Positions 31,004 through 39,863 of a stretch of DNA of 64,000 bases are shown here, in pieces. The stretch comes from an uncultured Siphonobacter sp. (GTDB lineage: Bacteria > Bacteroidota > Bacteroidia > Cytophagales > Spirosomataceae). The translations under genes were made by a program, and so were the position numbers. The notes under the pieces are model-generated. The model saw nothing but the letters and a program-made list of their open reading frames with translations, was not told where the DNA came from and did no database searches. How positions within the stretch are numbered: the first letter of the stretch is position 1; every line of letters starts with the position of its first letter. The stretch is taken from the NCBI GenBank assembly GCA_913774715.1, contig CAJYHS010000191.1:1-64000 (forward strand), in the 5' to 3' direction.

Positions 31004-31363
31004 TTAGTGTCCTTTCGTTTCCTCATCCGTTTCACTCTTATCAGACTGAACCGTTTCGGATTGATCAATTGGTTCCTGAACCGTTTTTTCCTGCTCCTGA
31101 GTTTCCCCTTCATTATGAGCCATTTCATAGCTCTCTTTCAGGTTTTCAGCATCTGCTACCGGATCCTGCGTAATTCGGTCAGTGTCTTCATCACGTAGCG
31201 GGTAACTTACACCCGGATCCCCCTGTCCCGGATCGGTACTATATCCTTTTTCAGGATCGCGTTTCTCCAGATGCTGGTAATGATGTTTATGTTGATTATC
31301 TTCCTGCCACTCCAGATCGTGCTGGGGAACGTGGTAAGGATCTTGCTCTTTATCCGGCTTCAT
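31004..31363 (-). CDS. Hydrophilic, probably disordered protein
   Basis: A 119-residue protein with hardly any hydrophobic residue, rich in E, D, Q, H, K and T (EWQEDNQHKHHYQHLEKRDP, TQEQEKTVQEPIDQSETVQS). No signal peptide, membrane span or known domain. The composition resembles hydrophilins and desiccation-response proteins, a family-independent suggestion only. Monocistronic. Confidence 0.5.
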   Translation of the reverse strand: MKPDKEQDPYHVPQHDLEWQEDNQHKHHYQHLEKRDPEKGYSTDPGQGDPGVSYPLRDEDTDRITQDPVADAENLKESYEMAHNEGETQEQEKTVQEPIDQSETVQSDKSETDEETKGH

Positions 31364-31455
31364 AACTGGGTTGATTTATGTTGATTATGATCAGGAAAAA
31401 GAAAAGACTATTCCAGTGAATAGATTTCTCATTTCATAAGTCGATTCTCTTCATG

Positions 31456-31463
31456 TATTTTTG
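31456..31463 (+). promoter_or_regulatory. Possible -7 element of the yebC promoter
   Basis: TATTTTTG fits TAnnTTTG about 112 bp before the yebC start. A clear TTG box at 19-20 bp upstream is missing, so this is only a partial match. Confidence 0.35.
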
Positions 31464-31574
31464 CAAAAATTAAGGTTTGAACGTTCCAATAGTTTACGAA
31501 TATGAATTCACGCATGATTAACCTTTACGCGAATTCGTCAAACCTGACAAATCACTAACGATTCACTACTCAGT

Positions 31575-32291
31575 ATGGGAAGAGCTTTTGAATTTCGAAA
31601 AGCCCGTAAGTTCAAACGATGGGGCCAAATGGCCAAGACCTTTACCCGAATTGGAAAGGATATTACGCTGGCCGTAAAAAGTGGTGGCTCAGATCCAACC
31701 TCTAACTCGCGTCTGCGGGCTATGATTCAAAACGCGAAAGCGGCGAACATGCCTAAGGATAACGTAGACCGTGCTATCAAACGGGCTACGGCTAAAGATC
31801 AGGAAGATTATAAAGAAGTAGTATACGAAGGCTATGGCCCTCACGGGGTAGCGGTGCTGGTGGAATGTACTACGGATAATACCAATCGTACGGTTGCAAA
31901 CGTACGCAGTTACTTCAACAAGCTGGGCGGTAGCATGGGTACTTCCGGCATGCTCGATTTTATTTTTGACCGTAAATCCGTATTCAAAATTGCGAACAAG
32001 CCCGGTCTGGATATTGAAGAACTGGAATTGGAATTAATCGATTTCGGTGCAGAAGAACTATTCCTGGATCAGGAAACGGATCAGGTAATTATTTACGGTG
32101 AATTTACCGCCTTTGGTGGCTTACAGAAATACCTGGAAGAAAACGGTTACGAAATCCAGGGAGCTGAATTTGAACGGATTCCCAACGATTCTAAGGAACT
32201 TTCAGAAGAAGAAGCCCTTGAAGTTGAAAAACTCATCGAGCGACTGGAAGAAGACGATGACGTTCAGAACGTGTATCATAACATGAAGTAA
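31575..32291 (+). CDS. yebC: YebC/PmpR-family regulator
   Basis: A 238-residue protein of normal length. It starts MGRAFEFRKARKFKRWGQMA and KTFTRIGKDI, the typical Bacteroidota start, and continues with NSRLRAMIQNAKAANMPKDN and YEGYGPHGVAVLVECTTDN, YFNKLGGSMGTSGMLDFIFD. YebC/TACO1 proteins act in transcription or in translation of polyproline stretches in some bacteria. The end is strongly acidic (EEDDDVQNVYHNMK). Monocistronic and convergent with msrB, sharing one very long terminator. Confidence 0.9.
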   Translation: MGRAFEFRKARKFKRWGQMAKTFTRIGKDITLAVKSGGSDPTSNSRLRAMIQNAKAANMPKDNVDRAIKRATAKDQEDYKEVVYEGYGPHGVAVLVECTTDNTNRTVANVRSYFNKLGGSMGTSGMLDFIFDRKSVFKIANKPGLDIEELELELIDFGAEELFLDQETDQVIIYGEFTAFGGLQKYLEENGYEIQGAEFERIPNDSKELSEEEALEVEKLIERLEEDDDVQNVYHNMK

Positions 32292-32296
32292 TTCAA

Positions 32297-32355
32297 GTTG
32301 CCAATAAGGAAAAGGCCTGAAAGATATACTTTCAGGCCTTTTCCTTATTGGCAAC
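32297..32355. terminator. 27-bp perfect stem, bidirectional terminator
   Basis: Bases 32297-32323 are perfectly complementary to 32329-32355 with loop ATATA. It ends both yebC and the convergent msrB, with U-like ends (AAGG/CCTT) inside the stem. See the finding on long convergent stems. Confidence 0.8.
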
Positions 32356-32372
32356 TATATGAGAAACATGCT

Positions 32373-32921
32373 CTATTTAGCAGCCTGCTGAGAAGCGTCA
32401 TCAGGTTCAAAATCAAGCACTACTGAATTCATACAGTAACGTTTATGCGTAGGAGCCGGACCATCATCAAATAAGTGTCCTAAGTGTCCTTCGCAACGGC
32501 CACATAGTACTTCAATCCGATGCATGCCGTGCGAATGATCCTCTTTATATAACACACTGTGAGGTCGCATCGTTTCAAAGAAACTGGGCCAGCCACAGCT
32601 ACTGGCGAATTTAGCATCTGACTTGAATAAAGCATTTCCACAGGCCCGACAGTAATAAGTGCCCACGCCTGTGAAGTTCCAGTACTTGCCCCGGAAAGCC
32701 CATTCCGTAGCTGCCTCACGAGCAACTACGTACACTTCAGGTTCCAGAACTTTTTTCCACTCTGCATTCGATACGTGAAGTTTGGTAGTATCCGTCCGGG
32801 AATAATAAGGGTTTCTCGTTTTCACTTCCATATTTTTAGGCTTATCCTTTGATTGTGACTGGCAACTTCCCATCATCACTGTGGAGATAACCAGTAATAA
32901 ACTTAGCAATGATGCTTTCAT
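32373..32921 (-). CDS. msrB: Lipoprotein peptide-methionine (R)-S-oxide reductase
   Basis: A 182-residue MsrB with an N-terminal lipobox (VMMGSC, cysteine at about residue 20), so an envelope-bound repair enzyme. The zinc site is the two pairs CRAC and CGRC. SSCGWPSF carries the resolving-type Cys, and the catalytic Cys is in RYCMNSVVLDF. It reduces methionine-R-sulfoxide in periplasmic proteins, with electrons supplied by a thioredoxin-like partner. The lysine-rich linker (KDKPKNMEVKTRN) after the lipid anchor reaches over the membrane. Confidence 0.95.
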   Translation of the reverse strand: MKASLLSLLLVISTVMMGSCQSQSKDKPKNMEVKTRNPYYSRTDTTKLHVSNAEWKKVLEPEVYVVAREAATEWAFRGKYWNFTGVGTYYCRACGNALFKSDAKFASSCGWPSFFETMRPHSVLYKEDHSHGMHRIEVLCGRCEGHLGHLFDDGPAPTHKRYCMNSVVLDFEPDDASQQAAK

Positions 32922-33113
32922 AGTCGGATTTAGAAAAATGTTATGCCTTTCTTTTTAAAACATGAAATCAGTTCCTAACGTTCGTTAGGAAAGGAAGTTT
33001 TTATACCTACGTAAACGCTTTCTGTGGAAGGAAAATGGTACATATTTTTCTGCCTTGTTTAACTTCTGGTTCTTTTCAACTTCTATCCTTCTGGAGCATC
33101 CCCCTGGCAACGC

Positions 33114-34199
33114 ATGTCTTCTCGCAAACATACCTTTGAACGTAAAAATTTAGGTACTTCCCCCGGTACACTTGAATACATAGGTCCACCGCTGGATGAT
33201 CACGTCAAAATCATCCGCACGTTATTCAATAAGGCGGAGCAACAAAGTATTTCCGTGAAAAGTCTGGCGGATATTGGCCCCTCTCCCAACCCTGATTTTA
33301 TTACTTGGCTTAGCATTGATGGCATTCACAAACCTAGCATCATCGAAGAAGTCGGTCGCATTTACGGGTTACATTCATTAATGCTCGAAGATATTCTCAA
33401 TACCCTGCAAAAGCCTAAATTCGACTTTTACGGGGATACCACCCTTTTTTTAGTGATGAAATGGATTGAGTATAATCCCCTTACAAAAGAGGTCGAGCCC
33501 GAACACGTTTCCTTCGTTCTTGGCCCAAACTGGGTGATCTCTTTTCAGGAAGAACGAACCCGGGATATTTTTGAAACCATACGCCAGCGAATCAAAGCTG
33601 GTGCGGGAAAAACCCGGCAAAATGGTCCCGATTACTTACTTTATGCTCTGGCCGATGTGGTAGTTGACCAATATTTCCGGGTGCTGGACTGCGTGGAAGA
33701 AAATCTGGCAATCCTTGAAGAAGCTCTTTTCAGGAAGGCTCAGGAAAAGCATATTCAGGAAATTTATACCGTAAAGCGTGAACTGGGAGTGATGCGAAAA
33801 GTCGTAGCCCCGCTACGGGAGATTGTCTTAGCTCTGAATCGGGAAGTACCCGCTACTGACAAATCACTCATCTCCAGTAATACGGAGTTGTATATTCGTG
33901 ACCTGTACGATCATATTAATCAGGTCAATGAAACCATCGAAATCTATCGTGACCAAATGACGGGACTGATGGAACTCTACAATTCAACCGTCAGTAATCG
34001 GCTGAATAACATCATGAAAGTGCTGACAATCATTTCCGTCATCTTCATGCCTTTAACCTTCATTGCGGGTATTTATGGGATGAATTTCGAGTTCATGCCT
34101 GAGTTACACTGGAAATATGGTTACCCTTTCGCCCTCGGACTAATGGGAATTATGGTCATTGCCATGTTAGCCTGGTTCCGGGTTAAAAAGTGGATCTAA
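33114..34199 (+). CDS. corA: CorA-type magnesium/cobalt channel
   Basis: A 361-residue protein with an N-terminal cytoplasmic domain, long central helix (IYRDQMTGLMELYNSTVSNR LNNIMKV) and two C-terminal membrane spans, the first ending in the signature YGMNFEFMPEL. The GMN motif forms the pore entrance that selects hydrated Mg2+ (and Co2+, Ni2+). The end is basic (RVKKWI), as usual. Start MSSRKHTFERKN is favoured by length. Monocistronic. Confidence 0.95.
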   Translation: MSSRKHTFERKNLGTSPGTLEYIGPPLDDHVKIIRTLFNKAEQQSISVKSLADIGPSPNPDFITWLSIDGIHKPSIIEEVGRIYGLHSLMLEDILNTLQKPKFDFYGDTTLFLVMKWIEYNPLTKEVEPEHVSFVLGPNWVISFQEERTRDIFETIRQRIKAGAGKTRQNGPDYLLYALADVVVDQYFRVLDCVEENLAILEEALFRKAQEKHIQEIYTVKRELGVMRKVVAPLREIVLALNREVPATDKSLISSNTELYIRDLYDHINQVNETIEIYRDQMTGLMELYNSTVSNRLNNIMKVLTIISVIFMPLTFIAGIYGMNFEFMPELHWKYGYPFALGLMGIMVIAMLAWFRVKKWI

Positions 34200-34326
34200 G
34201 GAGTTTTCCGTTGTCTGTTTTCAGTTGGTGCTCTAAATTCGATAGTTACTCTTCACTGAAAACGGCCAACCGAAAACTGAAAACTCTATTACCTTTGCCC
34301 TTTCTTCGTACGTCTCCTAGATTGCC

Positions 34327-36678
34327 ATGAATACTTCTGCTCGTTATTTGCTCATCGACAGCCGCCAGCTAACCAGTGCTTCTGCATCTATCTTTTTTGC
34401 CATTCGAGGGCCGCACCACGATGGCCATAAATTCATAGCGGAATTATATACCAGAGGCGTTCGGGAATTTGTTATTGACTCCCCCGAGTTTCAAACCGAT
34501 CCGTTTCCGAATGCGATCTTTCATCGGGTGGAAAATTCCATTCATGCCTTACAGGAACTTGTAGCTGACCATCGGAAACAGTTTTCCATTCCTGTTATTG
34601 GCATTACTGGGTCCAATGGAAAAACCATTGTTAAGGAATGGCTGGCTCAGCTCTTAAGTCCGGAGTTTACGATTTGTCGTAGCCCCAAAAGCTATAACTC
34701 GCAGTTAGGCGTTCCCCTATCCGTCTGGCCGCTTGATTCACACGATACGCTGGGAATTTTTGAAGCCGGTATTTCACAACCCGGTGAAATGGCCCGGCTT
34801 GAAGCAGTTATTCAGCCAACCATTGGAATCTTTACAAACATCGGAACTGCTCACGATGAAGCTTTCACGGATCGACGTCAGAAGGTGCGGGAGAAACTGG
34901 AGTTATTTCGTCATGTAAAGGTCTTCGTTTACTGCCGCGACTTTGAAGAGATTACAGCAGAATTAGGTGATTTTTTACCCGCAGATTGTCAGATCATTGG
35001 CTGGTCCAAACAGGAAACCTGGCACGCCTTTACCACGCAAAGTAACATCAGCTCAGCCTGGTGGGAAAACCTTAACCACTGCATTGCCATCATGCATTAC
35101 TTTGGTATTTCGGACGAAGAAATCCAGCGGAGAATTTATGCTCTTCGCCCGGTTTCCATGCGTCTGGAATTAAAGGAAGGGATTAACGATTGTTACCTGA
35201 TTGACGACAGTTATAACAACGACTGGGCCGGATTAAAAATGGCCCTGGATTTTTTGTCTAACCAGCACGAACGCCCCCATAAAGTAGTCATACTGTCGGA
35301 TGTGTTGCAGTCGGGCATGCCAGAAGCTGATTTATACGAGCAAATTGCCCGTTTATTAAAGGATAAAGGCGTGAATCAACTGATTGCCATTGGTCCGGCT
35401 CTTCACCGGAATCAGATGGCTTTTGCATTACCTGCCAAGTTTTTTGAAAGTACGGAAGACTTTCTAAGCAGGTTTCGCACCACAGATTTTGCCGAGAGTG
35501 TGGTCCTGGTAAAAGGAGCCCGAACCTATCACTTTGAAGATATTATTCGGAAGCTTTCACTGAAAACGCACGGGACGATTCTGGAGGTTAACCTGGATTC
35601 GCTATCCCACAATCTGAATTATTTCCGGGAAAAAATAGGCCGCCAGACCAAACTAATGGTCATGGTAAAAGCCTTCGCCTATGGTAGTGGGATCGAAGAA
35701 GTAGCGAATTTGTTACAATTTCACCGGGTTGATTACCTGGCAGTAGCCTACCCCGACGAAGGAGTTCGTTTACGCCAGGCTGGTATTGAGTTACCCATTC
35801 TCGTGCTCAATACTTCGCCGGATAATTTTCAGCAGGTATTGGATTACCACCTGGAGCCTGAAATTTATAGTCCCCGAATCTGGAATGAATTCACCGAATA
35901 TTTAAGTACCCGGAAAAACCGAACCGAGCCCGTTTCTATTCACCTGAAGGTCGAAACGGGTATGCACCGACTGGGCTTTGAACAATCCCATCTAGATTGG
36001 TTAGGAGCTGAACTGCAACAGCATCCGGAGATCAAAGTTGCCAGTATCTTTAGCCACTTAGCCGCGGCTGATGAAGCTCAGTTCGATGATTTCACCCGAA
36101 ATCAGATTGCTCGTTATACCTTCATGGCTGATCGGATTTCGTCATTTATTTCTTATAAGCCCATTCGGCATCTGGCAAACTCGCCCGGTCTCGCTCGTTT
36201 TCCGGAAGCTCGTTTTGATATGGTCCGCTTAGGTAAAGGCTTATACGGAACCGCCGTGAAGGAGGAAGATCAGGTTAATCTGAAAACCGTAGGAACCCTC
36301 AAAACGATTATTTCCCAAATCAAAGATGTACCCCAAACGGAAACTGTTGGCTACGGTCGAAAAGGCGTTTTATCCCGTGATTCCCAAATTGCCACCATTG
36401 CCATTGGCTACGCCGATGGTTACGACCGGAAATTTAGCCGGGGAACGGGAAAAGTCCTGATCAACGGGAAGTTATGCCCCATTGTTGGAAACATTTGCAT
36501 GGATATGTGCATGGTAGATGTGACTGATATTGAATGCTCCGAAGGTGACGAAGTCATTATTTTTGGAGATTACCCGACTATCCGCGACCTGGCTTCCTGG
36601 ATTGGTACCATTCCGTACGAAATCCTTACCAGCGTTGGCGAACGGGTGAGCCGGGTCTTTTACCGGGAAGGAAATTAA
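34327..36678 (+). CDS. Bifunctional MurF-alanine racemase fusion
   Basis: A 783-residue cell-wall enzyme. Residues 1-~405 are MurF, UDP-MurNAc-tripeptide:D-Ala-D-Ala ligase, with the P-loop GITGSNGKTIVKEWL and DDSYNNDWAGL. Residues ~415-783 are a PLP alanine racemase, beginning HGTILEVNLDSLSHN with the PLP lysine at position 448 (MVKAFAYGSG) and ending in NICMDMCMVDVT and ILTSVGERVSR. The fusion puts the D-Ala maker next to the ligase that uses D-Ala-D-Ala. This arrangement is known in Bacteroidota. The gene is 128 bp from corA. TACCTTTG at 34290 matches the -7 form, with no clear partner box. Confidence 0.95.
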   Translation: MNTSARYLLIDSRQLTSASASIFFAIRGPHHDGHKFIAELYTRGVREFVIDSPEFQTDPFPNAIFHRVENSIHALQELVADHRKQFSIPVIGITGSNGKTIVKEWLAQLLSPEFTICRSPKSYNSQLGVPLSVWPLDSHDTLGIFEAGISQPGEMARLEAVIQPTIGIFTNIGTAHDEAFTDRRQKVREKLELFRHVKVFVYCRDFEEITAELGDFLPADCQIIGWSKQETWHAFTTQSNISSAWWENLNHCIAIMHYFGISDEEIQRRIYALRPVSMRLELKEGINDCYLIDDSYNNDWAGLKMALDFLSNQHERPHKVVILSDVLQSGMPEADLYEQIARLLKDKGVNQLIAIGPALHRNQMAFALPAKFFESTEDFLSRFRTTDFAESVVLVKGARTYHFEDIIRKLSLKTHGTILEVNLDSLSHNLNYFREKIGRQTKLMVMVKAFAYGSGIEEVANLLQFHRVDYLAVAYPDEGVRLRQAGIELPILVLNTSPDNFQQVLDYHLEPEIYSPRIWNEFTEYLSTRKNRTEPVSIHLKVETGMHRLGFEQSHLDWLGAELQQHPEIKVASIFSHLAAADEAQFDDFTRNQIARYTFMADRISSFISYKPIRHLANSPGLARFPEARFDMVRLGKGLYGTAVKEEDQVNLKTVGTLKTIISQIKDVPQTETVGYGRKGVLSRDSQIATIAIGYADGYDRKFSRGTGKVLINGKLCPIVGNICMDMCMVDVTDIECSEGDEVIIFGDYPTIRDLASWIGTIPYEILTSVGERVSRVFYREGN

Positions 36679-36779
36679 GTTCAGCTCATCCCTCAAGATC
36701 ATTACTTCTTGAGAAATCCATAACTTATAAGCCTTTCTATGCGTTACTTTGACAACTGATTAAACAGATAGTACAACCT

Positions 36780-37706
36780 ATGAAAATGAATCTCAGTATC
36801 GTACCAACCCTTCGAATTTTATCTATAACCCTGCTCGCCGGGCTGGCTTTGGTTAGCTGTAAGAAAAGTGACGATGAAGTAATTGACTCTGATGCAGGTG
36901 ATGATATTATGGTCATTGCTAAAGCTGATCCTGACTTATCAACCTTCGTATCCGCCGTTACAAAAGCCCAGTTGCAAACCACTTTGGAACACGGCGAATA
37001 TACCGTTCTGGCTCCTACCAATGCGGCATTCACTGCCAGCGGAATTGATATTAACGCTCTTTCTTCCGATTCACTTCGTACTCTGCTTTTACCGCATATT
37101 GTCGTATCAGAATTTAGACTTGAAAGTCTGCGTTCGGGCTCGCGTACCACAGCCATCAACCGTCCCGTTTATTTTTCTGTTAGCAACGCCGCTGTCGTTG
37201 TCAATGGCAGCTCCAAAGTCATTACGGGTGACATTGATGCAGCGAATGGGATTATACACAAAGTTGATCACCTGATTTACATTTCACAGCATAATATCCT
37301 TCAGAATATTCGGTTTACACCTGAGTTTTCTACGCTTTACACCTTATTGAAAAGAGAAGTCTTTAGCACATTACTAGATTCACTTAACCAGGGAACCTAC
37401 ACATTTTTAGCTCCTACCAATGAAGCCTTTCGTAATTTCAAAGATACATTAACGGCTGATTACCCCAGAAATATCATCAAACGTCACATCGTTTCAGGTC
37501 GTGTGTTCAGTAATGAGTTTATCGTAGGTTCAACGAATACACTATGGACAAATCACCCCATTCAGGTAAGCCGTGACGCCGCCGGAGTAGTCAGTTTTCA
37601 GGGAAAAGCCGATTCATTGGGTGTAAAACCTAAAATCCTGACCATGGGATCTAACATCTCCGTTACGAATGGAGTCGTACATCGAATCGATGCTGTAATC
37701 AACTAA
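36780..37706 (+). CDS. Lipoprotein with two fasciclin (FAS1) domains
   Basis: A 308-residue lipoprotein: lipobox LALVSCKK (Cys near residue 28), then two FAS1 repeats. The first covers ~45-165 (LSTFVSAVTKAQLQTTLEH, YTVLAPTNAAFTASG, LLLPHIV and IIHKVDHLI), the second ~170-305 (FSTLYTLLKREVFSTLLDSL, YTFLAPTNEAF, NIIKRHIVSG and VVHRIDAVI). FAS1 domains act in adhesion. The protein should sit in the outer membrane or periplasm; binding partner unknown. A long terminator follows. Confidence 0.85.
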   Translation: MKMNLSIVPTLRILSITLLAGLALVSCKKSDDEVIDSDAGDDIMVIAKADPDLSTFVSAVTKAQLQTTLEHGEYTVLAPTNAAFTASGIDINALSSDSLRTLLLPHIVVSEFRLESLRSGSRTTAINRPVYFSVSNAAVVVNGSSKVITGDIDAANGIIHKVDHLIYISQHNILQNIRFTPEFSTLYTLLKREVFSTLLDSLNQGTYTFLAPTNEAFRNFKDTLTADYPRNIIKRHIVSGRVFSNEFIVGSTNTLWTNHPIQVSRDAAGVVSFQGKADSLGVKPKILTMGSNISVTNGVVHRIDAVIN

Positions 37707-37720
37707 TACTACAGTTTCCT

Positions 37721-37767
37721 TATAAAGCAGGAAGGCCCGGTTTATGACCGGGCCTTCCTGCTTTATA
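37721..37767. terminator. 21-bp perfect stem shared by two convergent genes
   Basis: Bases 37721-37741 are perfectly complementary to 37747-37767 with loop TTATG. It ends the FAS1 lipoprotein gene and the convergent gene at 37778. Confidence 0.8.
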
Positions 37768-37777
37768 CACTCATTAC

Positions 37778-38455
37778 TTATGGTTTTCGACTTTTTACTG
37801 TTTCACTGTTTTTCTTTTGATCTTCCAGCAAGTTAAGAGCCTGTTCTACCTCTCCTTTAAGCTTAACACTGTCAGCCTGCAATTGAGCTAACTCTTTCTC
37901 ATTTTCCTCCAGACGTTTAAACAGTTTAATTTTCTCAGCTCGGTTATCTTTCAAATTCCGGGCGTTCCGCTCTGATTTCCGCACTACTTCTTTTTGTTTA
38001 TCCGTAGCATCTTTCAGACTTTTATCTGCTTCACTCACCTGAGATTCATAATCTACATCTTTGTGAAAGTCCTGAAGAATAGCTTCCACTTCCCGACCAT
38101 AATTGTTAGTGCTGGACGCAAATTCATAGCTACCCATATCAACGGATAAAAATAGCGTAGTTCCTTTGAGTTTAGAACTGATTTGGCTTACAATCAGCAC
38201 ATTCTTATCCGAGAAAGGCACCTTCGCATATTCAACTTTATACACGCCCCCGCGTTCGGATAGCACTCGACCGTACTGGGCTAATTTTTTTTTCCAGGCT
38301 TGCTCAACAATTTTGTCATCAACTGACGTCGTCATTACGTAACCTACGCGTTTCACTTTTGCTACCTCTTGCTGAACGGGTTTAATATCGGCTTGTGCCC
38401 AGGCAGTTGCACTACTCGTTAATAAAAAGACAACTGCTAATACATTGGTTTTCAT
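37778..38455 (-). CDS. Secreted protein with C-terminal coiled coil
   Basis: The frame extends to 38554, but the Met at 38455 (MKTNVLAVVFLLTSSATAWA) gives a clear signal peptide, cut near AQ-AD; 225 residues. Residues ~25-120 form a small mixed domain, and from ~130 a long charged coiled coil (ADKSLKDATDKQKEVVRKSE, NRAEKIKLFKRLEENEKELA) reaches the end. The family is unrecognised. The gene starts 96 bp after the methyltransferase stop on the same strand. Confidence 0.55.
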   Translation of the reverse strand: MKTNVLAVVFLLTSSATAWAQADIKPVQQEVAKVKRVGYVMTTSVDDKIVEQAWKKKLAQYGRVLSERGGVYKVEYAKVPFSDKNVLIVSQISSKLKGTTLFLSVDMGSYEFASSTNNYGREVEAILQDFHKDVDYESQVSEADKSLKDATDKQKEVVRKSERNARNLKDNRAEKIKLFKRLEENEKELAQLQADSVKLKGEVEQALNLLEDQKKNSETVKSRKP

Positions 38456-38550
38456 AATAAGATTGATTTGAAGGTATTTTGGGGATGACACTAAAAATGG
38501 ACAACTCATTACTAACGTAGAGGCTTCATTCTTACATACAACACTCCTTA

Positions 38551-39753
38551 TCATTTTTCTGGGGTAATCTTCTCCGTTACTAAAATCAGCTTTCGTTGTT
38601 CTTCATCAGAAGTAGCAAACAGATAGGTATCTCCCCCATCCAATAGACTTAGCTTTTTTCTTAAATCTGCTACACTCATGGGGAAATTACGAACCGTAAT
38701 ATGAGCTTTTCCAGAAGGGACCAAGCGATGAACTTCTTTTTTATCCGCTTTGGTTACGGCATTTATTTTAAAAATACGTCCGGGAAATTCTGGTATATAT
38801 ACATCCGAAGTATACAGGTGACTACTTACAGCTAATTTATATAAGGTATCTCCGGCAATACTTTTAAATGCTCCTGATTTCAATACGGCGGCGTTCGGTT
38901 CATATAAATATGTCAAAGGTTTTGAGAATGTCGAGATCACGGATTGTTCCTGAGTTCTGGTAAAACTAAATTTCTGTTCCCGATCATTTTTTAATAGATT
39001 AACCGTAACCATTTCCGGTTCTGCCGGTCTGGCACTGACATGAAAAAGGAGTTCTTTTACCTCATCGTCTACCGCAATCACGTACACGTTTTCAACCGAC
39101 CCTAATTGCTTCACAGCCAGATCAATATCCAGCATGGGTGAAAGTTTGATCAATATATTTTCAGCCTTATCAAGTAATAAATCTTTAATTTCCAACACAT
39201 TAGGCTCGCAATCTGATAACAGAACCATTTTCTGATTACTATGATTCCGACGGGCCGGGTCCAGATAAATCCAGTCGAATTTCTGGTTTGTTTCCCGTAA
39301 CCATTTTACGCCATCTCCATGTACCCAGGTAACTTCCGCCTGAAGACCTATGGCCGGCAGGTTCCGTTGCGTACACTCAAAAAGATCAGGTTGTTGTTCA
39401 CAATACGTTGCTTTTTGAAACTGAGCCGAGCAGGCCCAGAAATCCACTCCCATCCCGCCGGTCAAATCTGCATAAGTCTCACCCTGCATAAGCGACGCTT
39501 TCCAACGTGCCGTTCGTTCGGAAGAACACTGCTCCAGAGGGACAATGCCCGGAAAAATTACGTCGGGCGATACAAGCCAGGTGGGAAGTTTGCTTTTTGC
39601 TTTTTGCCGACACTGAATTTGTAAAGCAATATCCTTCATAGGCATCCCTGGGTAACGATGAGCCGACAATAGTAACCGTTGCCAGTCGTCATCCTGGTGT
39701 TCAATAATGAATGAGCGAACCTCAGGTTGGGTCAGAGTTGAAATCAGGGACAT
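38551..39753 (-). CDS. SAM-dependent methyltransferase with THUMP-like domain
   Basis: A 400-residue protein. The N-terminal ~95 residues are helical. The Rossmann methyltransferase core has the SAM-binding motif YADLTGGMGVDFWACS near residue 95, and the motif-IV-like DWIYLDPARR that in related enzymes precedes the target base site. The C-terminal ~110 residues (AVTKADKKEVHRLVPSGKAH, MSVADLRKKLSLLDGGDTYL) resemble the THUMP-like domain used for RNA binding. The likely target is rRNA or tRNA, but the position is unknown. Confidence 0.75.
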   Translation of the reverse strand: MSLISTLTQPEVRSFIIEHQDDDWQRLLLSAHRYPGMPMKDIALQIQCRQKAKSKLPTWLVSPDVIFPGIVPLEQCSSERTARWKASLMQGETYADLTGGMGVDFWACSAQFQKATYCEQQPDLFECTQRNLPAIGLQAEVTWVHGDGVKWLRETNQKFDWIYLDPARRNHSNQKMVLLSDCEPNVLEIKDLLLDKAENILIKLSPMLDIDLAVKQLGSVENVYVIAVDDEVKELLFHVSARPAEPEMVTVNLLKNDREQKFSFTRTQEQSVISTFSKPLTYLYEPNAAVLKSGAFKSIAGDTLYKLAVSSHLYTSDVYIPEFPGRIFKINAVTKADKKEVHRLVPSGKAHITVRNFPMSVADLRKKLSLLDGGDTYLFATSDEEQRKLILVTEKITPEK

Positions 39754-39863
39754 AAATCGCTAAAAGTGTACAGAAAAGTTTCTTTCCATACTTTAATTAA
39801 TTAACAAAATAACATTATTTTCGAGCCAATTGCCCTGCTGAGCAAGCAGTCAAACCTCTACAC

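Noticed and set aside
34217-34283. Regulatory repeats GTTTTCAGT / ACTGAAAAC before murF-alr
   Set aside because: The motif fits the common AAAACTGAAAACTG type of intergenic filler, and its arms do not make one consistent fold.
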